NCBI GenBank assembly: GCA_016215705.1 | Contig: JACRIR010000235.1 | Location: forward strand, 1-19,545 | Direction of reading: 5' to 3' | From: Candidatus Poribacteria bacterium | GTDB lineage: Bacteria; Abyssobacteria; SURF-5 | Length of the DNA stretch: 19,545 nucleotides | Shown here: piece by piece, positions 15,203 through 19,545 of the stretch | Numbering within the stretch: position 1 is the first letter of the stretch | Layout of the letters: each line of letters begins with the position of its first letter | The notes under the pieces: model-generated | What the model was told of the DNA's origin: nothing | The model's input: only the letters and a program-made list of their open reading frames with translations | Databases searched by the model: none | Made by a program: the position numbers and the translations under genes

Positions 15203-16387
15203 CTAACGAAGCTCCTTGATTGCTCCTAAATAGCCGGCGAGATTTCTGCGCATTTCTTCTACCGTGTCGCCGCCGAATTTTTCGGACATGGCGTTTGCAA
15301 TTTCAATTATGGCCACTGCTCGGACGATTACGCTGGCGGCCGGAACCGCGCACACGTCGGATCGCTCAAACGCCGCAGCCGACGGTTTTCGAGTGCGCAT
15401 ATTGACCGAGCGGAGCGGCTTCCCGAGTGTGGGAATCGGCTTCATCGTCGCGCGCACAACGATGTCCTCGCCGTTCGATATGCCGCCTTCAATGCCGCCG
15501 GCGTGGTTCGTCTTGCGATAGAAACCGGCTGTGCGGTCGCCCTTCGCCTTGCTGTAGTATATCTCGTCTTGAGCCTGTGAGCCGCGCAACTGTCCCAGCA
15601 GCACTCCGTCTCCTATTTCGACTGCTTTGATTGCCGGAACGCTCATGATGGCGGCTGCCAGCCGTGTATCCAGTTTTCGGTCGAACTGCACATGCGAGCC
15701 AAGACCGGGAGGCACCCGGGAGACGATAGTTTCCACGACTCCGCCGAGGGTGTCACCTGCGGAGGCCGCCCTATCGATTGCTTTCATCATTTCCCGAGCT
15801 ACGGCGGTATCGGCGCAGCGAACCGGCGATTTCTCGGCGGCAGCCTCTATCAGTTTCGTCGCAAGGCGTGGCTTTCCTGTCGCAACGTCACCAATTCGGA
15901 TGACGTGTGCGGCCGCGGACATACCAAACTCAAATAGCAATAACTCCGCAAGAGCCCCGACCGCAGTGCGTGCGGCGGTTTCCCGGGCGCTGGCGCGTTC
16001 AAGCACGTTTCGCATGTCCGGATGCATGTATTTAAGGGCGCCCGCCAGATCGGCGTGTCCGGGGCGTGGCCGATGTATCGTTTTCTGTTCAATAGCAGCG
16101 GGATCGGCCTCGAACGGTGCCATCACTTTTTGCCAGTTTTCCCAGTCCCTGTTCGGAATCAGCATGGCTATGGGGGTCCCCATCGTCCGTCCGTCTCGAA
16201 CGCCTGAAAGGAATTCTACGCGGTCGCGCTCTATTTTCATGCGCGCGCCCCTTCCATAACCCGATTGCCGTGAGGCAAGGCGCGATTCGATGAGTTCTCG
16301 CTGAATCACAAGGCCGGCCGGAAAGCCTTCGAGTATCGCAACCAATGCCTTTCCATGCGACTCGCCGGCAGTCAAATATCGAAGCAT
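15203..16387 (-). CDS. aroC: Chorismate synthase
   Basis: This is the last shikimate-pathway enzyme. It makes chorismate from EPSP and needs reduced FMN. The protein is 394 residues from the ATG at 16387 (MLRYLTAGESHGKALVA), the usual AroC N-terminus, with GGAAAG 7 nt upstream. A GTG five codons earlier (16402) is possible but unlikely. Conserved segments are SRQSGYGRGARMKIERD, RPRPGHADLAGALKY, ERASARETAARTAVGA (FMN-binding signature), NHAGGIEGGISNGEDI, and the C-terminal RSDVCAVPAASVIVRAVA. It is the first gene of the leftward run and has a consensus promoter upstream. Confidence 0.97.
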   Translation of the reverse strand: MLRYLTAGESHGKALVAILEGFPAGLVIQRELIESRLASRQSGYGRGARMKIERDRVEFLSGVRDGRTMGTPIAMLIPNRDWENWQKVMAPFEADPAAIEQKTIHRPRPGHADLAGALKYMHPDMRNVLERASARETAARTAVGALAELLLFEFGMSAAAHVIRIGDVATGKPRLATKLIEAAAEKSPVRCADTAVAREMMKAIDRAASAGDTLGGVVETIVSRVPPGLGSHVQFDRKLDTRLAAAIMSVPAIKAVEIGDGVLLGQLRGSQAQDEIYYSKAKGDRTAGFYRKTNHAGGIEGGISNGEDIVVRATMKPIPTLGKPLRSVNMRTRKPSAAAFERSDVCAVPAASVIVRAVAIIEIANAMSEKFGGDTVEEMRRNLAGYLGAIKELR

Positions 16388-16444
16388 AAGCGTTCTTTCC
16401 ACAAGGACTTGTGAGTGTCATAGCAAACCAATTTATATTTTTTC

Positions 16445-16474
16445 ATTATACAGTCAATCAAAGGAAAGTGTCAA
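16445..16474 (-). promoter_or_regulatory. Consensus sigma70-type promoter of the aroC-aroB unit
   Basis: On the minus strand, TTGACA (16469-16474) and TATAAT (16445-16450) both match consensus, with an 18-bp spacer. The predicted start lies about 50 nt before the aroC ATG. Confidence 0.85.
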
Positions 16475-16486
16475 GGAGGCTGACAC
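16468..16486. promoter_or_regulatory. Inverted repeat overlapping the aroC -35 box, possible operator
   Basis: GTGTCA and TGACAC form a perfect 6-bp inverted repeat with a 7-nt centre (AGGAGGC). The left half is the -35 box itself. A bound protein would cover the aroC promoter and lie 11 nt from the divergent msbA -35 box. No regulator is identified, and chance is possible at this length. Confidence 0.35.
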
Positions 16487-16496
16487 GCGTTCGGTG

Positions 16497-16525
16497 TTGA
16501 CAGTATGGGGATGGTGTGGTATAGT
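16497..16525 (+). promoter_or_regulatory. Consensus sigma70-type promoter of the msbA-like gene
   Basis: TTGACA (16497-16502) and TATAGT (16520-16525) are separated by 17 bp on the plus strand. Predicted transcription starts near 16532, giving a leader of about 98 nt. It is back-to-back with the aroC promoter, with 22 bp between the two -35 boxes. Confidence 0.8.
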
Positions 16526-16629
16526 GCTTTTACTCTGAATACTTCTGGCGCGCCGGAAACCCATCAAACCGACATACGAACGCCTTTCGCAATGGTACCC
16601 TGCATGTCCGTGTGGAGCCGTGAAAGACA

Positions 16630-18456
16630 ATGAAGCATTATCTGCGACTGATTAGGTATTTAAAGCCTTACTGGTTTCGCGTAGTGATCATGCTCTTTCT
16701 CATGTTCTTTATCTCGGGTGCCTTTGCAAGCATTATCGCCGGTTTCAAACCGCTCATAGACATCCTTATCGGCGATTTCAACATGGCCGACTATCAGAGG
16801 TTCAAAATATTTCGCCACCACTCCGCCGAGCAGGCGCTGCTATCGATTCAGGAATTCGCGGCCAGGGATCGGATGAAAGCCCTTCTCGTAGTGGCGATTG
16901 TCCTGGTGATTGTTCAGATCCTGCGTGGCTTCTCCGAGGTCCTTCAAGAGTACTTGACCGAATATGTGGGAGGCAGGGTGGCGATCGACCTCACAACGGA
17001 TCTCCACGCGCGCCTTCTCGACCATCCCCTGAGTCTCTACGAGGCCATAGGGATCGGCAACATCATAACCGTTGCATGGTATGACACGCAGGCGCTCGTT
17101 CGAGGCCTGAACCTTATCCTCAGCAGGTTGATTCAGGAACCTCTCAACATATTGGCTGCCGTGGCGGTCGTCTTTGCCATCAATTGGAGATTCGCCTTGC
17201 TCATCTCGATCGGCATACCTCTCGCAGGCTATGGCGCTTCCCGCCTCGGCAAGTACGTCCGCCAGCGGGCCAACATCGCGTTCAAGGATGTTTCTGCCAC
17301 TCTCAGCATTCTGCAGGAAGACTTCTTCGGGTTGAAGATTGTGAAGGCTTTCACGATGGAAGAGCAAGAGCACGCTCGTTTTCGCAGAGCGATGGGCAAG
17401 TTTTTCCGCAATCGCATGAGGATAGTCAAGGCGAAAGGATGGAACTCGCCTGTAACCGAAACGCTCGGAGCCATCGGAGTCGGCCTTTTGCTAACGTTTG
17501 GAGGACGGGATGTGATCGAGGGCCGAATGAGCTCGGGGTCCTTCTTCGCTTTTTTTGTGGCGTTGGGCGCGATCTTCAGACCGATCAAGACCGTCTCGAA
17601 AGCATACAGCGAGGTGCAGACAATCCTCTCCAGCGCAGACAGGGTCTTCGGACTGATAGACAAAGTGCCTGCTGTGTGTGATGCCCCTGATGCCATTGAG
17701 ATGCCAAGAGCCAAGGGAGAAATCAGCTTCAAAAACGTCTTCTTTACATACAATGGAACAGACGTTGTTCTTAAAAACATAGACGTGAATATTCATCCGG
17801 GTGAGACTGTGGCGCTTGTAGGACACAGCGGAGCGGGCAAGACCACCTTCGCAAACCTGACAATGCGGTTTTACGACGTGAGTCACGGCCAGATTGCGCT
17901 CGATGGCTACGACATTCGTAACGTGACCCAGAAATCCCTCCGCAAAAACATTGGATTGGTGACTCAGGAGACGTTTCTTTTTGACGGCACAGTTGCACAA
18001 AACATCGCGTCTTCGGAAAATGACGTCGACATGGATCGGGTTATCGCGGCGGCAACCATAGCTAATGCCCATGAGTTCATACAGCACCTTCCCAATGGAT
18101 ACAATACGGAAATAGGAGAGCGCGGTGGAACCCTCTCCGGCGGTCAACAGCAAAGACTTGCCATCGCCAGAACTATCTACAAAGACCCTCCGATCTTCGT
18201 GCTCGATGAGGCCACTTCATCCCTGGATTCGCATAATGAGGCATTGATCCAGGAAGCGCTGGAAAGACTGATGCGAGGGCGAACCACGATAATAATCGCC
18301 CACCGCTTTTCTACGATCACTTCCGCTGACAGAATCATAGTCCTGAATCAAGGGGCGATGGAGATGACCGGCACTCTTCAGGATTGCCTCGAGAGAAGTG
18401 AAACATTTCGGAACCTGTACGAGAAACAATTCTCGGGACTTCTCACTCGTTCTTGA
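16630..18456 (+). CDS. msbA: MsbA-like ABC exporter (lipid A / lipid flippase type)
   Basis: This inner-membrane homodimeric exporter fuses a six-helix transmembrane domain to an ATPase. It has 608 residues. Membrane segments include VVIMLFLMFFISGAFASIIAG (about 19-39), LLVVAIVLVIVQIL, ILAAVAVVFAINWRFALLISI, and two more before residue 320. The ATPase (about 360-600) has Walker A VGHSGAGKTT (397-406), Q-loop VTQETFLFDGT, signature LSGGQQQRLAIARTI (502-516), Walker B IFVLDEATSSLD and H-loop IIIAHRFST. MsbA-type proteins flip lipid A core; a role in glycolipid export fits the methyltransferase that follows. GGAG lies 12 nt before the ATG, so ribosome binding looks modest. The exact substrate is inferred. 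Confidence 0.9.
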   Translation: MKHYLRLIRYLKPYWFRVVIMLFLMFFISGAFASIIAGFKPLIDILIGDFNMADYQRFKIFRHHSAEQALLSIQEFAARDRMKALLVVAIVLVIVQILRGFSEVLQEYLTEYVGGRVAIDLTTDLHARLLDHPLSLYEAIGIGNIITVAWYDTQALVRGLNLILSRLIQEPLNILAAVAVVFAINWRFALLISIGIPLAGYGASRLGKYVRQRANIAFKDVSATLSILQEDFFGLKIVKAFTMEEQEHARFRRAMGKFFRNRMRIVKAKGWNSPVTETLGAIGVGLLLTFGGRDVIEGRMSSGSFFAFFVALGAIFRPIKTVSKAYSEVQTILSSADRVFGLIDKVPAVCDAPDAIEMPRAKGEISFKNVFFTYNGTDVVLKNIDVNIHPGETVALVGHSGAGKTTFANLTMRFYDVSHGQIALDGYDIRNVTQKSLRKNIGLVTQETFLFDGTVAQNIASSENDVDMDRVIAAATIANAHEFIQHLPNGYNTEIGERGGTLSGGQQQRLAIARTIYKDPPIFVLDEATSSLDSHNEALIQEALERLMRGRTTIIIAHRFSTITSADRIIVLNQGAMEMTGTLQDCLERSETFRNLYEKQFSGLLTRS

Positions 18457-18457
18457 T

Positions 18458-18565
18458 ATGGCAGATCCACACGTGACATCAGCAACTACCGCAAATAATT
18501 CCTCACGATGGACAGGTACTCATGTCATTAAGTATAGGCATAAATACGTATTGACGGGAACATGA
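18458..18565 (+). CDS. Possible 35-residue leader ORF overlapping the methyltransferase start
   Basis: An ATG 2 nt past the msbA-like stop opens a 35-codon frame (MADPHVTSATTANN... ending YVLTGT). Its TGA overlaps the next ATG as ATGA, a common coupling arrangement. There is no clear ribosome binding site and I recognise no family. It may be chance, or a short coupling ORF that carries ribosomes from msbA to the methyltransferase, whose own ribosome binding site is weak. Confidence 0.25.
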   Translation: MADPHVTSATTANNSSRWTGTHVIKYRHKYVLTGT

Positions 18566-19545
18566 TGCAGGATATAGACTTTGAAAAAGTATTCGCGAGG
18601 CTCCGACAGGAATTTCAGGGAAAGACGGCCCGGGAGATCAAGGAAAGGGGTCTTTCCTGGTATCCGGAAGAGGAAATCCTATTGGATGCAGAACACTCGA
18701 ACAGTCTCGCTCCCTTGCGGGATTTGTTGAAATCACTCTCTCAAAACCATGATCCGCGAAGAAGAACAAAGCTCTATTCGGATGCTCCATTTGTCGGAAG
18801 CCTTATTGTCGGTGTGAAAAAGGCCCTTCGTGAAATCATGCGGCCCTATTCCAACATGATTCTGACGCGACAGGCGGATTTCAACGCCTCGCTTGTTCAA
18901 TTGCTGGCTGCGATAATGGAAAAGCTGAAAGACGGCGAGAATGATCTCAAACAAACGCGGAGCCAACTCGAAGGAGGTCAAGGAGAACTCTGGAAGAATA
19001 TGAATTCGACAAGGGAGGCGCACGATCAACTGTTGCAAGGGATCGTGGCTGATTTGAGGCTGATCAATGAGAAACTCGGCAGCAATCTCCCTAAGATAGA
19101 TACGCTTTATTACGAACGGCTCGCGCTCAAGAATGACATTGAAAAGCTTCTTTCACAACCTGAACGCGCATTGCTGGCACAGGCGCAGGGTGGAGTTGAA
19201 GGCAATAAGAAACGAAAACCATTGGACGATAGTTCGTATTATCTTTTTGAAGAATACCATCGCGGCGATTCCGCAAGTCTGTCGATCAAACAGTCCGAAT
19301 ATCTGAAGTATTTCAAAGGGAAGCGAAGAGTTCTGGACGTGGGCTGCGGACGAGGTGAATTCCTTGGTTTGCTGCGAGCGAATGGCATTGAAGGACTTGG
19401 CGTAGACTCCAACCCGCTGATGGTGCAAAGCTGCAAGGAAAAGGGCTTGAGCGCAGAATGTGACGATCTCACGAATTATCTCGCGCGAATCGAAGACGGC
19501 AGTCTTGGCGGCATTTTCTGCAGCCAGGTAATTGAACATTTGCAA
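18562..19545 (+). CDS. Coiled-coil SAM-dependent methyltransferase of surface-polysaccharide type (partial, right edge)
   Basis: The frame is open from an ATG at 18562 (a second ATG follows directly) to the window end, so the C-terminus is missing; 328 residues are seen. The first ~230 residues are helical and charged, including YSDAPFVGSLIVGVKKAL and RPYSNMILTRQADFNASLVQ, which recall the N-terminal part of methyltransferases in O-antigen clusters. A coiled coil lies at about 125-210. A class I methyltransferase domain starts near 240: motif I VLDVGCGRGEFLGLL (257-271), acidic motif II LGVDSNPLMV, and IFCSQVIEHLQ at the edge. It probably methylates a sugar or caps a glycan chain; that role is inferred. 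The start has only a weak ribosome binding site (GGGA). Confidence 0.87.
   Translation, partial: MMQDIDFEKVFARLRQEFQGKTAREIKERGLSWYPEEEILLDAEHSNSLAPLRDLLKSLSQNHDPRRRTKLYSDAPFVGSLIVGVKKALREIMRPYSNMILTRQADFNASLVQLLAAIMEKLKDGENDLKQTRSQLEGGQGELWKNMNSTREAHDQLLQGIVADLRLINEKLGSNLPKIDTLYYERLALKNDIEKLLSQPERALLAQAQGGVEGNKKRKPLDDSSYYLFEEYHRGDSASLSIKQSEYLKYFKGKRRVLDVGCGRGEFLGLLRANGIEGLGVDSNPLMVQSCKEKGLSAECDDLTNYLARIEDGSLGGIFCSQVIEHLQ

Noticed and set aside
16388-16402. GTG start for aroC five codons upstream
   Set aside because: Chorismate synthases normally begin MLRYLTAGESHG, and the ATG at 16387 has a well-placed GGAAAG.
19153-19545. Minus-strand frame at the right edge
   Set aside because: It is opposite the methyltransferase motif I and II region, which is clearly coding on the plus strand.

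Overview
The window looks like a chromosomal segment from a didermic (outer-membrane) bacterium of an uncultured or poorly sampled lineage. LolA, MsbA, a secretin and an O-antigen-type methyltransferase point to an outer membrane with LPS-like glycans, while DivIVA, a YtrA-type GntR regulator and FHA/PP2C signalling proteins are also present. I cannot name the taxon from the sequence alone. No rRNA, tRNA, CRISPR array or transposase gene was seen. The short palindromic repeats between genes are of the kind often seen in environmental genomes.

Layout. Everything from 1 to about 16,400 is transcribed leftward (minus strand), and 16,497 to the right edge is transcribed rightward. Reading the minus strand in transcription order: aroC and aroB (shikimate pathway), then a TPR protein, an unrecognised protein with a PD-(D/E)XK nuclease-like core, and an ArgA-like acetyltransferase. 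The last four genes are packed with gaps of 2 to 10 nt. Next comes an FHA-GAF-class III cyclase gene with its own promoter-like sequence, followed by a PP2C phosphatase, proC, divIVA, lolA and maf, probably one transcription unit. After a cluster of palindromes come glpK and icd (TTG start, NADP type). A consensus promoter just downstream of icd then serves a Trm112-type zinc ribbon protein and a short secretin. Last is a GntR regulator with a consensus promoter and a palindromic operator, driving itself and an ABC transporter ATPase whose C-terminus appears frameshifted at the left edge.

On the plus strand, an MsbA-type lipid exporter has its own consensus promoter. It is followed by a coiled-coil plus SAM-methyltransferase protein that runs off the right edge, probably the start of a surface-polysaccharide cluster.

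Regulatory DNA is easy to read here: four promoters have near-consensus -35 (TTGACA/TTGACT) and -10 (TATAAT/TATAGT) boxes at 17-18 bp spacing. Several genes start with TTG (icd, lolA, divIVA) or GTG (proC, PP2C, argA-like). No gap exceeds 300 nt. The larger gaps (1426-1612, 3239-3446, 6273-6482, 16403-16629) hold the promoters and repeats listed. The 15050-15202 gap between aroC and aroB, and the rest of 11892-11980, show nothing I can support beyond what is listed.
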